Positions 26,265 to 34,700 of a stretch of DNA of 64,000 bases are shown piece by piece. The DNA is from Rhizobiales bacterium Y(2018) (lineage in GTDB: Bacteria; Pseudomonadota; Alphaproteobacteria; Rhizobiales; Aestuariivirgaceae). The notes beneath the pieces are model-generated. The model had not been told where the DNA came from, did not search any database, and saw only the letters and a program-made list of their open reading frames with translations. The stretch covers positions 248,001-312,000 of the forward strand of contig SCPD01000002.1 in the NCBI GenBank assembly GCA_005502925.1. The letters are read 5' to 3'. Numbering within the stretch: position 1 is the stretch's first letter; every line of letters begins with the position of its first letter. A program made the translations under genes and the position numbers.

Positions 26265-27128
26265 ATGGACCAGAAATATATCGATCTTTTCGACCGCTAT
26301 ACACATGGCCAGATCAAGCGCCGTGATTTCCTCGAAAGGCTGGCGGCGCTGGCGGGAAGTACCGCAGCGGCCGTGGCCCTGTTGCCGGTGCTCGAGAACA
26401 ATTATGCCAGGGCCGAGATGATCGCCGAGAACGACACCCGCATCCTGCCCGAGACGATCAGCTATGAATCGACCGCCGGCAAGGTGTCGGGCTATCTCGT
26501 CAAGCAGAAGCAGTTTCCCAAGGCTGGCGGCGTCATCGTCATCTCCGAAAATCGCGGCCTCAATCCGCATATCAAGGACGTGGCGCGCCGCCTCGCCACT
26601 GAAGGTTTCCTGGCGCTGGCGCCGGATTATCTGAGCATCAAGGGTGGCACGCCGGAAGATGCCGACAAAGCGCGCGACATGATCGGCACGCTCACCCCCG
26701 ACGAGACGGTGGCCATTTCCCGCGCCAGCCTCGCGGCTCTGGCGGCGCGTGCCGATTGCACCGGCAAGGTCGCGGCGGTCGGCTTCTGCTGGGGCGGCGG
26801 CAAGGTGGGCGAGCTCGCCGTGGCGGAGCCGTCGCTGGCGGCGGGTGTCGTTTATTACGGATCGCAGCCCAAGGCCGACCAGGTCGCCAATATCAAGGCA
26901 CCGCTTTTGCTCAATTACGCCGGGCTCGACGAGCGCATCAATGCCGGCATCCCGGCCTTCGAGAAGGCGCTCAAGGACAATGGCAAGTTCTATGAGCTCT
27001 TCATCTATGACGGCGCCAATCACGCCTTCAACAACGACACCAATGAAGCGCGCTACAACAAGGATGCCGCCGAGCTGGCCTGGAGCCGCACCGTCGAATT
27101 CCTCCGTAAGAATCTTGCCGTTGCCTGA
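26265..27128 (+). CDS. Dienelactone hydrolase family protein with Tat-like N-terminus
   Basis: This 287-residue alpha/beta hydrolase has the family triad: nucleophile Cys175 in GFCWGGG, Asp in YAGLDERIN, and His in GANHAFNND. The N-terminal region reads IKRRDFLERLAALAGSTAAAVALLP, a twin-arginine motif plus hydrophobic stretch ending NYARA, so it is probably exported folded to the periplasm, as are many proteobacterial homologues. Classical dienelactone hydrolases act in chlorocatechol degradation, but exported paralogues have unknown substrates. A good site AGGAGG lies before the ATG. It stands alone, 160 bases before the aldo/keto reductase. Confidence 0.85.
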   Translation: MDQKYIDLFDRYTHGQIKRRDFLERLAALAGSTAAAVALLPVLENNYARAEMIAENDTRILPETISYESTAGKVSGYLVKQKQFPKAGGVIVISENRGLNPHIKDVARRLATEGFLALAPDYLSIKGGTPEDADKARDMIGTLTPDETVAISRASLAALAARADCTGKVAAVGFCWGGGKVGELAVAEPSLAAGVVYYGSQPKADQVANIKAPLLLNYAGLDERINAGIPAFEKALKDNGKFYELFIYDGANHAFNNDTNEARYNKDAAELAWSRTVEFLRKNLAVA

Positions 27129-27143
27129 AAATCAGGCAGCGCA

Positions 27144-27188
27144 GCATCAGACCGAAAAGTGCGAAGCGGTTTTCGGATGATCTGATGC
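27144..27188. repeat. Dispersed 45-bp palindromic element, copy C
   Basis: It begins GCATCAGACCGAAAAGTGCG and ends GATCTGATGC. The middle repeats AAGCGGTTTTCGG of copy B (10842-10886). The outer arms differ from copy B by compensating bases (CATCAGA with TCTGATG instead of CATCGG with CCGATG), so the stem is kept. It lies just past the dienelactone hydrolase stop. Confidence 0.75.
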
Positions 27189-27288
27189 CCTTATAAATAC
27201 GGATGGCTCCCTTCCGCATTTCGCTCTTGCCTCGAGCGGAAGCGCCTGCATCATGACGCCTCCCAATTGGTTCGACAGGAGAGCGACG

Positions 27289-28323
27289 ATGGAATTCAGG
27301 CAGCTTGGCGGCTCGGGATTGAAAGTCCCGGTGCTCAGCCTCGGCACGGGCACATTCGGCGGCGGCACCGAATTCTTCAAAGCTTGGGGCACGAGCGGTG
27401 TGAAGGAGGCGACGAAGCTCGTCAGCATCTGCCTCGAGGCCGGCGTCAACATGTTCGACAGCGCCGACGTCTATTCCAAGGGACTGGCGGAAGAGATCCT
27501 CGGCAAGGCGATCAAGGGCCGCCGCGACAAGGTCCTCATCTCGACCAAGGCGACCTTCCGTTTTTCCGACGAACCGAATGATGTCGGCTCGTCGCGCCAG
27601 CATCTCATCAAGCAGGTCGACGGCAGCCTGAAGCGTCTCGGCACCGACTACATCGATCTCTTCCAGCTGCATGGTTTCGACGCCATGACGCCGATCGAGG
27701 AAGTGACATCGACGCTCGACGATCTCGTGCGCGCCGGCAAGATCCGTTATCTCGGCTGCTCCAATTTCTCCGGCTGGCATCTGATGAAGTCGCTGGGGCA
27801 CCAGGACCGCTTTGGCTATTCGCGTTATGTCGCCCATCAGGCCTATTACTCGCTGATCGGGCGCGATTACGAATTGGAGCTGATGCCGCTGGCGGTCGAC
27901 CAGAAAGTCGGCTGCGTGGTGTGGAGCCCGCTTGGCTGGGGCCGCCTCACCGGCAAATTGCGCCGCGGCGCCGGCCTGCCGAAGCAGAGCCGCCTGCACA
28001 AGACTGCCGACAACGGCCCGCAAGTAACGGACGAATATCTCTACAAGGTGGTCGATGCGCTGGACGAGATCGCCAAGGAGACCCGCAAGACCATCCCGCA
28101 GATCGCCATCAACTGGCTTTTGCAGCGCCCCAGCGTATCGACCGTGATCATCGGCGCCCGCAATGAGGAGCAGCTGCGCCAGAATCTGGGCGCCGTCGGC
28201 TGGAATCTGACCAAGGAGCAAGTGGCGAAGCTCGATGCCGCCAGCCTCACCAAGCCGCCATATCCTTATTGGCATCAGCTCGAATTCGTCGAGCGCAACC
28301 CGTTCCCGGTCGACCGAGGTTGA
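27289..28323 (+). CDS. Aldo/keto reductase
   Basis: This 344-residue NADPH-dependent oxidoreductase has a TIM-barrel fold. The catalytic tetrad is readable as Asp and Tyr in DSADVYSKG, Lys in LISTKATF and His in LFQLHGFD. Cofactor-binding signatures SNFSGWHL and VSTVIIGARNEEQL are present near the C-terminus, as in the AKR11-14-like group. The ATG at 27289 is chosen because ACAGGAGA stands 6 bases upstream; an ATG at 27253 lacks such a site. The substrate is unknown. A strong terminator follows the gene, so it is monocistronic or the end of a short unit. Confidence 0.9.
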   Translation: MEFRQLGGSGLKVPVLSLGTGTFGGGTEFFKAWGTSGVKEATKLVSICLEAGVNMFDSADVYSKGLAEEILGKAIKGRRDKVLISTKATFRFSDEPNDVGSSRQHLIKQVDGSLKRLGTDYIDLFQLHGFDAMTPIEEVTSTLDDLVRAGKIRYLGCSNFSGWHLMKSLGHQDRFGYSRYVAHQAYYSLIGRDYELELMPLAVDQKVGCVVWSPLGWGRLTGKLRRGAGLPKQSRLHKTADNGPQVTDEYLYKVVDALDEIAKETRKTIPQIAINWLLQRPSVSTVIIGARNEEQLRQNLGAVGWNLTKEQVAKLDAASLTKPPYPYWHQLEFVERNPFPVDRG

Positions 28324-28352
28324 CGCAGCCTGATACGGCTTATACAGCAAGG

Positions 28353-28383
28353 GCCCGGCAAATATGGATTTGCCGGGCTTTTT
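28353..28383 (+). terminator. Rho-independent terminator after the aldo/keto reductase gene
   Basis: GCCCGGCAAAT pairs perfectly with ATTTGCCGGGC around the loop ATGG and is followed by TTTTT. It is a textbook plus-strand terminator 30 bases after the stop and isolates lysS from upstream transcription. Confidence 0.9.
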
Positions 28384-28407
28384 AACCTTATCCAAAAAGA
28401 CAGGACA

Positions 28408-30051
28408 ATGACCGACCAGCTCCTTCGCGCCGCCGCTCTCGACAGCAAGGCGTGGCCTTTTGAAGAGGCCCGCAAGCTTTTGGAGCGCGTGAAGGGCAAA
28501 AAACAACCGGTCAGGGAAGTCCTGTTCGAGACGGGCTACGGGCCCTCGGGGCTCCCGCATATCGGCACCTTCGGCGAGGTGGCGCGCACCTCGATGGTGC
28601 GTCATGCCTTCGAGACCATGTCGGATATTCCGACACGGCTCCTGTGCTTCTCCGACGACATGGACGGCCTGCGCAAGGTGCCGGACAATATTCCGAACAA
28701 GGAGTTGATCGCTCAGCATCTGGGCCGCAAGCTCACCACCATTCCCGATCCGTTCGGCAAGTATGAGAGCTTCGGCCATCACAACAACGCCATGCTGCGC
28801 CGCTTCCTCGACGCCTATGGCTTCCAATACGAGTTCGCCAGCGCCACCGATTATTATACCTCGGGCCGCTTCGATAAGGCGTTGCTGCGGGCGCTCGAAT
28901 GTTACGACGAGATCATGGCGATCATGCTGCCGTCGCTGCGCGAGGAGCGTTCGCAGACCTATTCGCCCTTCCTCCCCGTCCATCCGGAATCGGGCGTCGT
29001 CATGCAGGTGCCGATCGAAAGCCGCGACGTGAAGGCGGGCACCATCGTCTGGCGTGATCCGGCGTCCGGCAAGGCCTATGAGACGCCGGTCACCGGCGGT
29101 CATTGCAAATTGCAATGGAAGCCTGATTGGGCGATGCGCTGGTATGCGCTCGATGTCGATTATGAAATGTCGGGCAAGGACCTGATCGATTCCGTCAAGC
29201 TTGCGAGCCGCATCTGCAAGGTTCTGGGCGCGCCGCCACCCGACGGCTTCAATTACGAGCTCTTTCTCGACGAGAAGGGCCAGAAGATCTCGAAGTCGAA
29301 AGGCAATGGTCTCACCATCGACGAATGGCTGACCTATGCCGACCCGCAGAGCCTGCAGCTCTTCATGTATTCGAAGCCGCGCGAGGCGAAGAAGCTCTAT
29401 TTCGACGTGATTCCGCGCGCCGTCGACGACTATCAGGCGTTTCTCGACGCCTATGGCCGCCAGGATCTGGCGCAGAAGCTCACCAACCCGGTGTGGCATA
29501 TCCACACGGGCTCACCGCCCGCGCCGGAGGTGCTGGTTTCTGAAGCTGGCGGGCGCACCCAGGCGGTCTCCTTCGCGCTCCTCCTCAATCTCGTGGCGGT
29601 CGCCAATGCCGAGAGCAAGGATGTGCTGTGGGCCTTCCTCAAGCGTTATGCGCCCTCGGTGTCGCCCGAAACGCATCCGCGTCTCGATGCGCTGGTCGGT
29701 TATGCGATCCGCTACTTCCAGGATTTCGTGAAGCCGCAGAAGAAGTATCGCCAGGCCACCGCCGACGAGCGCCAGGCGCTGGAGGATCTGTCAGCCGCGC
29801 TCGAGCGCCTGCCGAAAGAGGCGACGCCGGAAGAGATCCAGCAGGCCGTCTATGATATCGGCCGCCGCGATCCCTATAAGACGGTGCAGAAGGACGGCTC
29901 GACCGGCGTGTCGCTCGCCTGGTTCAACACCCTCTATCAGGTGCTGCTCGGCGAAGAGAAAGGCCCGCGCTTCGGGTCCTTCGCGGCCTTGTATGGTCTC
30001 GACAACACCCGCGCGCTGATCGGCAAGGCGCTGAAAGGCGAGCTTGGCTGA
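28408..30051 (+). CDS. lysS: Lysine--tRNA ligase, class I
   Basis: This 547-residue enzyme charges tRNA-Lys. It is the class I (archaeal-type) form used by alphaproteobacteria instead of the class II enzyme. The two class I signatures are present: HIGT at 51-54 ([10 protein letters not shown]) and KISKS at 293-297 ([11 protein letters not shown]). The C-terminal helical part ends [12 protein letters not shown]. The length fits class I LysRS (about 520-550). It is the only aminoacyl-tRNA synthetase in the window, follows a terminator, and is followed 22 bases later by a small coiled-coil gene. Confidence 0.95.
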   Translation: MTDQLLRAAALDSKAWPFEEARKLLERVKGKKQPVREVLFETGYGPSGLPHIGTFGEVARTSMVRHAFETMSDIPTRLLCFSDDMDGLRKVPDNIPNKELIAQHLGRKLTTIPDPFGKYESFGHHNNAMLRRFLDAYGFQYEFASATDYYTSGRFDKALLRALECYDEIMAIMLPSLREERSQTYSPFLPVHPESGVVMQVPIESRDVKAGTIVWRDPASGKAYETPVTGGHCKLQWKPDWAMRWYALDVDYEMSGKDLIDSVKLASRICKVLGAPPPDGFNYELFLDEKGQKISKSKGNGLTIDEWLTYADPQSLQLFMYSKPREAKKLYFDVIPRAVDDYQAFLDAYGRQDLAQKLTNPVWHIHTGSPPAPEVLVSEAGGRTQAVSFALLLNLVAVANAESKDVLWAFLKRYAPSVSPETHPRLDALVGYAIRYFQDFVKPQKKYRQATADERQALEDLSAALERLPKEATPEEIQQAVYDIGRRDPYKTVQKDGSTGVSLAWFNTLYQVLLGEEKGPRFGSFAALYGLDNTRALIGKALKGELG

Positions 30052-30073
30052 ACTTCGGCACAGGAGAAGTCCG

Positions 30074-30226
30074 ATGCCCACGGTTGAAGAGTTGCAGAAG
30101 AAACTGGACGATCAGGCCAAGGCGCTCGACGCCTTGGCCCTGAGAGTCCAGCAGCTCGAGGACTTCGTGGTCTCCGCCAATGCCGTGAATGTGCTGAAGA
30201 ACAATCTGCCGCCGCCGCGGCGATAG
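30074..30226 (+). CDS. Small coiled-coil protein downstream of lysS
   Basis: This 50-residue protein, MPTVEELQKKLDDQAKALDA onward, forms a predicted single coiled coil with heptad-spaced Leu/Ala and a short Pro/Arg tail (NNLPPPRR). It has an excellent ribosome-binding site (CAGGAGAAG, 5-6 bases before the ATG) and lies 22 bases after lysS, which argues that it is translated. The function is not known; it is possibly a small scaffolding or regulatory peptide. A reading starting 30 bases earlier would overlap lysS and lacks a site. Confidence 0.6.
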   Translation: MPTVEELQKKLDDQAKALDALALRVQQLEDFVVSANAVNVLKNNLPPPRR

Positions 30227-30552
30227 GCTTCGGCGGCGCGTAACTCGCAAGCTCGATGCCCGGATTGCGCCCGTCAAGTCGGCGAGACTTGGCGGCGGAT
30301 TTAGCTGGTATTTCGAATCTGTCGAATCGCAGCCCCGGTCTCCACCGCTGCTTTTCTTGAGTCGCAGCGATACAGTCATAGCGCCATTGGAGATTGCAAC
30401 ATCGGTTTTCTGGATCACTTCGCCAGTGAGTACTCGCCGGATTGATGCAAGGATTCCGACACCCATCCTGGTCACCCTGATCGCCGTGCCATTTCCTCGT
30501 CCAGGGGAAATATGCGGTAAGCGTTCAGCCTTTGAAAGTGCGCCGGCGAGAT
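30227..30552. other. 326-base stretch without a convincing gene
   Basis: This gap separates the small coiled-coil gene from the convergent FecR-domain gene. Short open frames exist on both strands, but none has a clear ribosome-binding site, recognisable motif or alphaproteobacterial codon pattern. GAATCTGTCGAATC near 30316 is a short imperfect inverted pattern. I see no terminator with a T-run on either strand, although two convergent transcripts meet here. Confidence 0.5.
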
Positions 30553-31458
30553 TTATTTGTCCTTGCCTTTGCTCTTGCCGCCATCGCTGTGCGGCCCACC
30601 CTTGCCCTTGCCGGGATTCTGCGATTCACTAGGCCCGCCGTCGTCGGCCTCGCCGCCATTGCCAAAGCCTTTGTTGGACTTGCCCGACACGCCGGGAGGT
30701 CCTTCCGGACCGGGCGCTCCGGGTGGCTGCGCCGCGGCAGCGGCCGCAGCTTTGACACTGGGCGAGACCGATTTGATCGTGGGCGTGCGTTGCACCGCGC
30801 GGCTGAAACAGTTGCGCGTGCCTTGCCGGAATTTCGAATTGAGCCGGCTCTGATTGACCGCGAGTGGGAAGGCCTCGCCGATATTGAGGCCTTGATCTAT
30901 GCCGGCGCTCAGCGCTTGCGGGTCGCTGATCTTGCCGCCGCTCGCGACGAGATAGTCGCAGCTGCTGCGCAGCGTCTTGCAGTTGCCGCCTCTGCAGAAG
31001 CTGACAGCACCACGGAACAGGAGGATGTAGACGCGGCCGTTCCGAATGGTGAAATCGAAGGCGGTGCCACGGATGCCGATGGTGCCATAGGGCGTGTCGA
31101 TCTTTTTCACCGAGAAAGCGCCGCTGATGAAGCGGAAAGCGCCCTTCGACGCCTGGATGCTCGCCTGTTGGACCGACTTGCCGCCTTTGTAGATCGACTT
31201 GTCGATGGTCACCGTGGCGGAGGGGCCGATGGCCAGCCGACCGCCATCATTGAAGATGAACTGGCCGATGCCGGTGGCGTTGGAGCGCAAGACGTCGTTG
31301 AAGAAGACGGGCGAGGATTTCTCGAGGACGCGTCCGCTGGCGCTGACCGTCGTCGAGGCCTGCACGGTATTGCCGATAGGACTTGCCGCGATTGCCGGGC
31401 CGATGGCCGAAAGGGCCGCGCAGGACAGCGCGGTTAAAAAAAGGCGCCAGTTACGCAT
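30553..31458 (-). CDS. Exported FecR-domain protein with collagen-like, Gly/Lys-rich tail
   Basis: This 301-residue protein has a Sec signal (MRNWRLFLTALSCAALSAIG...AIAA) and a FecR domain (about 45-150) with the typical SVKKIDTPYGTIGIRGTAFDF core. Two cysteines in FCRGGNCKTL and others later may form disulfides. The C-terminal third turns low-complexity: an Ala run, collagen-like Gly-X-Y triplets (PPGAPGPEGPPGVSG), then Gly/Lys/Asp-rich sequence ending KGKDK. FecR domains occur both in anti-sigma factors and in surface proteins; here no sigma gene is adjacent and there is no cytoplasmic part, so an envelope or surface role is more likely. A perfect CtrA-type box lies 45 bases upstream. Confidence 0.8.
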   Translation of the reverse strand: MRNWRLFLTALSCAALSAIGPAIAASPIGNTVQASTTVSASGRVLEKSSPVFFNDVLRSNATGIGQFIFNDGGRLAIGPSATVTIDKSIYKGGKSVQQASIQASKGAFRFISGAFSVKKIDTPYGTIGIRGTAFDFTIRNGRVYILLFRGAVSFCRGGNCKTLRSSCDYLVASGGKISDPQALSAGIDQGLNIGEAFPLAVNQSRLNSKFRQGTRNCFSRAVQRTPTIKSVSPSVKAAAAAAAQPPGAPGPEGPPGVSGKSNKGFGNGGEADDGGPSESQNPGKGKGGPHSDGGKSKGKDK

Positions 31459-31501
31459 GACACCGCTCCGATCTGGGCTTTCCGCCCGTGCCCTCGGATT
31501 T

Positions 31502-31517
31502 TTAACCTTAGGTTAAC
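31502..31517. promoter_or_regulatory. Perfect CtrA-type binding site before the FecR-domain gene
   Basis: TTAACCTTAGGTTAAC matches TTAA-N7-TTAAC exactly and is itself a near-perfect palindrome. It lies 44-59 bases before the ATG of the minus-strand FecR-domain gene, within the expected promoter zone. CtrA is the alphaproteobacterial cell-cycle response regulator. Actual binding is inferred from the motif only. Confidence 0.55.
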
Positions 31518-31583
31518 TATAGCAGATTGTCAAATTGCGAACACGGGACTGCCCGAGCGACTCGCGTGGCAGGACCTTCGTCC

Positions 31584-32219
31584 TTATTGGCTGGCCCAGA
31601 TGATGCGGGCGATCCAGTCGATGTCCTTCATCTCGATGCTGCGGACATCTTCGGCCGGATTGAAGGACGAGAGTTCGACCGTCTTGGCCGACTGGCGGTG
31701 CAGGATGCGCGCCATCACCTCGCCATTCGTCATCCTGACGATCACCCGGTCGCCCTTGCGGATCGAGGTCGAGGGCGAGACGATGACGATGTCGCCCTCG
31801 CGATAGACGGGCAGCATGCTTTCGCCCTGGATTTCGACCGCATAGGCATTCTGATCGATGACGCCTGGCGCTTCGATCTCGTCCCAGGACGTGCCGGTCG
31901 GAAAGCCTGAATCGTCGAAGAAGCCGGGCTTGCCCGCTTGCGAATAGGCGATGAGCGGAATCTGCCGCCGTTTTGGCGGCTGGCCCTTGCGGCCGCTCAG
32001 GAGATCGCTGAATTCCTCGATCGAGGCGCCAGAGGCCTCGAGCACGCGCGCGATGCTTTCGGTCGTCGGCCAGCGCGGCCGCCCGTCCGGCCCATGCCGT
32101 TTCGAGGGATTGAACGAAGTCGGGTCGAGGCCAGCCTTCTTGGCAAGGCCCGAGGCCGAGAATCCATAGCGCTCGGCGATGACATCGATAGCGGTCCAGA
32201 CTTGCTTATGCGTGAACAT
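31584..32219 (-). CDS. Helix-turn-helix regulator with S24 (LexA/CI-like) peptidase domain
   Basis: This 211-residue protein has an N-terminal helix-turn-helix (AIDVIAERYGFSASGLAKKA) and a C-terminal S24 domain with the catalytic Ser in EIQGESMLPVYREGD and the Lys in IRKGDRVIVR. The linker around PLIAYSQAGKPGFFDDSG contains AG followed by K rather than the usual AG/CG cleavage context, so self-cleavage is uncertain. Such single regulators are widespread in Rhizobiales chromosomes and are distinct from LexA. The start is set by GAGGAG 7 bases upstream of the ATG. It is divergent from the DUF952 gene, and the 160-base spacer could hold its operator. Confidence 0.8.
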   Translation of the reverse strand: MFTHKQVWTAIDVIAERYGFSASGLAKKAGLDPTSFNPSKRHGPDGRPRWPTTESIARVLEASGASIEEFSDLLSGRKGQPPKRRQIPLIAYSQAGKPGFFDDSGFPTGTSWDEIEAPGVIDQNAYAVEIQGESMLPVYREGDIVIVSPSTSIRKGDRVIVRMTNGEVMARILHRQSAKTVELSSFNPAEDVRSIEMKDIDWIARIIWASQ

Positions 32220-32379
32220 GCCGCGCTCCTCGACAATACCTAGGGCGTCCGGTGTGGTTCTGTGTTTTCGCAACTATAGGAATAATACCTTAAGTAAAGA
32301 GCTTTGTCGAGTCTCGCCAAAGTCCCCGTTCCGGGTGTGCTTTTTATAGTTTATGGCTCGGCCGTATCGAGGAGAATTT

Positions 32380-32724
32380 ATGGCGACGATCTACAAGATT
32401 CTGGGCCGCGACGAATGGGAAAAGGCGCTGGCGCAAGGCGTTTTCGAAGGCTCGGCGGTCGACCGGCAGGACGGCTTCATCCATTTCTCGGCCGCCCATC
32501 AGCTGCGCGAGACGGTGCGCCGGCATTTCGCTGGGCGGTCCGATCTCATCCTGGCCGCGGTCGACGCGGAGACGCTCGGTCCCGAGCTCAAATGGGAAGC
32601 CTCGCGCGGCGGCGATCTCTTCCCGCATCTTTATGCGCCGCTTGCCGTCGCCCGCATCCGCCATGCCGCTCGCTTGCCGTGGCAGGGTGGCGAACACAAT
32701 TTTCCGGCGGACATTCCCGCATGA
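32380..32724 (+). CDS. DUF952 family protein
   Basis: This 114-residue protein belongs to the DUF952 family, recognised by IYKILGRDEWEKALAQGVFEGSAVD (given here by pattern), DGFIHFSAAHQL and the C-terminal FPHLYAPLAVARI. The fold resembles glutathione S-transferase-independent, ADP-ribosyltransferase-like proteins; the function is unknown. The start follows GAGGAG by 6 bases. The stop overlaps the pyrD start by four bases (ATGA), so the two are coupled. The pairing with pyrD is frequent in alphaproteobacteria. Confidence 0.85.
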   Translation: MATIYKILGRDEWEKALAQGVFEGSAVDRQDGFIHFSAAHQLRETVRRHFAGRSDLILAAVDAETLGPELKWEASRGGDLFPHLYAPLAVARIRHAARLPWQGGEHNFPADIPA

Positions 32725-33800
32725 GCCTCGCCCGCCTGAGCTTCCCGCTTATCCGCCCGCTGCTGCATGCATTCGATGCCGAGACGGCGCATCGCCTCAC
32801 CATCACCGTGCTGAAGCTGGCGCCCGCGGCTCAGGCCCGGGCCTTCGCGCCCGAGCTCGCGACGAGGCTTTTCGGTCTCTCCTTCGCCCATCCCTTGGGG
32901 CTCGCCGCCGGCTTCGACAAGAACGGCGAAGTGCCCGATGCCATGCTGGCGGAAGGCTTGAGCTTCGTCGAAGTGGGCACGGTGACGCCTTTGCCGCAAC
33001 AGGGCAATCCGCGTCCGCGTCTCTTCCGGCTCAGCGAGGATCAGGCGGTCATCAACCGCATGGGCTTCAACAATGAAGGCCATGACGCGCTGCGCCGGCG
33101 CCTCGAGGCACGTCGTGCCAAGGGTGGCATCGTCGGCGTCAATATCGGCGCCAACAAGGACGCCGCCGACCGCATCGGTGACTATGTGAAAGGCCTCGAA
33201 GCCTTCCGCGATCTCGCCAGCTACCTGACGGTGAACATCTCCTCGCCCAACACGCCGGGCCTGCGCAATCTTCAGTCCAAGGCCGAGCTCGAAACGCTGC
33301 TTGGGAGATTGAACGAAGCGCGGGCGCGCAAGGCTGCGCCGCCACTCCTCGTCAAGATCGCGCCCGACCTCGCCGAAGCGGATCTCGACGATATCGCGCA
33401 AGTCTTCCTGACGGAAAAGGTGGACGGCGTCATCGTTTCCAACACGACGATCACCCGGCCGCCTTTGCACTCGGGCCATGCGGGCGAGACCGGCGGATTG
33501 TCGGGCCGGCCGCTCTTCGACCTCGCTACCTATATGCTGGCGCAGCTTTATCTGAGGCTCGAGGGCCGCATTCCGCTCATCGGCGTCGGCGGCATCGACA
33601 GTGCGGAAGCCGCCTTTGCCAAGATCGCGGCCGGGGCACATCTTCTGCAAGTCTATTCGGCGCTCGTCTTCGAAGGACCTGCGCTCATCGCCCGGATCGT
33701 CGACGGGCTCACCGCGAAAAGCCGGGCTTCGGGTTTCACGAACATCGGTGAGGCGGTGGGGTGCTCCGCCCGCGCCTACCAGAAGCGGCCGGGAATATAG
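32721..33800 (+). CDS. pyrD: Quinone-dependent dihydroorotate dehydrogenase (class 2)
   Basis: This 359-residue membrane-associated flavoenzyme oxidises dihydroorotate to orotate in pyrimidine synthesis and passes electrons to ubiquinone. The N-terminal helical extension (SFPLIRPLLHAFDAETAHRL) is the quinone-site and membrane-binding part of class 2. FMN and catalytic motifs include GLAAGFDKNGE, NRMGFNNEG, NISSPNTPGLR with the class 2 catalytic Ser, and IGVGGIDSAEAA. The start overlaps the DUF952 stop. The last 25 bases overlap the convergent binding-protein gene. Longer reading frames upstream mirror DUF952 in another frame and are rejected. Confidence 0.95.
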   Translation: MSLARLSFPLIRPLLHAFDAETAHRLTITVLKLAPAAQARAFAPELATRLFGLSFAHPLGLAAGFDKNGEVPDAMLAEGLSFVEVGTVTPLPQQGNPRPRLFRLSEDQAVINRMGFNNEGHDALRRRLEARRAKGGIVGVNIGANKDAADRIGDYVKGLEAFRDLASYLTVNISSPNTPGLRNLQSKAELETLLGRLNEARARKAAPPLLVKIAPDLAEADLDDIAQVFLTEKVDGVIVSNTTITRPPLHSGHAGETGGLSGRPLFDLATYMLAQLYLRLEGRIPLIGVGGIDSAEAAFAKIAAGAHLLQVYSALVFEGPALIARIVDGLTAKSRASGFTNIGEAVGCSARAYQKRPGI

Positions 33801-34657
33801 CGCCCGAAGATGCGGGCATAGCTGCCCGATTCCTGCAACTGGTCGAGCGCATAGTCGAAGGCCTGGCGCAATTCGTCGTCGCCGCGCCGCACCAGGAAGA
33901 CATAGGGCCGGCTGAACAGCGCGTTGTCGTAATAGGCGCCTTCGATATATTTGCAGCAATTCTGCGAGGCTTCGCCGCGCATCCAATAGACGAGCTGCAG
34001 CCCGTCGCCGAACAGGAGGTCGACCTCGGCGCTGCGTAGCGCGTCCTCGGCCTCGCCGAGCGTCGGGAAGGGCACGATTTCCGCATCGGCGAAATTGCGT
34101 GTGAGCCAGGTCTCGTAACCGCTGCCGCCGACGACGGCGATACGTTTGCCATCGAGCTCGTCGGGCGTGATCGTCGTGAGCTCATTGTCCTTGCGCGCGA
34201 CGAAACGGCCGATGGCGCGATAGATGGGCCGCGTCGGCTGGAACTGGCTGAGGACCTTGTCGTCGAGGCGCAGGCCCGCCACCACTCCGCCGCTGTTGGA
34301 GGCGCCGCTCGTGAGCTTCTCCCAGGGCATCAGCACGACATTGCATTTGGTGCGCAGTTCGGCGCAGACCGCCTCCGCCGTCTCGACCGCGATGCCCTTG
34401 GCTTCGCCTGCCGCTCCCGCATAGCTGAATGGCGCGAAATCGTCATCGACCAGGACGATCACCGATTCGCGCGTGAAGGAGGCGGGCTTGCCGGCGAGAT
34501 CGATATGCCGGAAGCGCGGCAAGGGTGGCGTTTCCTCCGTCGTGCTCGCCGTGATGGCGGCCTGGTCCTGCGCCCATAGGGGCGCCAGCCCCGCCGGGGT
34601 TGCGGCGAGGAGGAAAGCGAGAAAGGCGGATTTGACCGCAAGCGAATCCCGGAACAT
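33776..34657 (-). CDS. Periplasmic amino-acid-type solute-binding protein (family 3), no transporter nearby
   Basis: This 293-residue protein begins with a Sec signal (SAFLAFLLAATPAGLAPLWA). The mature domain shows the family 3 pattern VLVDDDFAPFSYAGAAGEAKG, then VETAEAVCAELRTKCNVVLMPWEKL, KRIAVVGGSGYETWL and EDALRSAEVDLLFGDG. Family members bind amino acids for ABC importers or act as sensors, but no permease or ATPase is adjacent, so it may be an orphan or enzyme-like relative. A Cys pair (NCCKY) is unusual. It is convergent with pyrD and overlaps its end. The neighbouring hydrolase gene is 43 bases upstream on the same strand. Confidence 0.75.
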   Translation of the reverse strand: MFRDSLAVKSAFLAFLLAATPAGLAPLWAQDQAAITASTTEETPPLPRFRHIDLAGKPASFTRESVIVLVDDDFAPFSYAGAAGEAKGIAVETAEAVCAELRTKCNVVLMPWEKLTSGASNSGGVVAGLRLDDKVLSQFQPTRPIYRAIGRFVARKDNELTTITPDELDGKRIAVVGGSGYETWLTRNFADAEIVPFPTLGEAEDALRSAEVDLLFGDGLQLVYWMRGEASQNCCKYIEGAYYDNALFSRPYVFLVRRGDDELRQAFDYALDQLQESGSYARIFGRYIPGRFW

Positions 34658-34700
34658 CGTCGCCAGACCTACAACCTCCCTGCGGCAAAAAAAAGCCGGC

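Noticed and set aside
27028-29505. An 825-codon open frame on the minus strand opposite the aldo/keto reductase and lysS genes
   Set aside because: It has no recognisable motif, and it mirrors two well-supported genes (AKR tetrad, HIGT and KISKS motifs). Long antisense frames are expected at this GC content.
30227-30552. A minus-strand gene starting near 30475 (MTRMGVGILASIRRV)
   Set aside because: No ribosome-binding site, no motif, and the frame runs on through lysS antisense.
30532-31437. 301-codon plus-strand frame opposite the FecR-domain gene
   Set aside because: The minus-strand gene has a signal peptide, a FecR core and a CtrA-type site; the plus frame has none.
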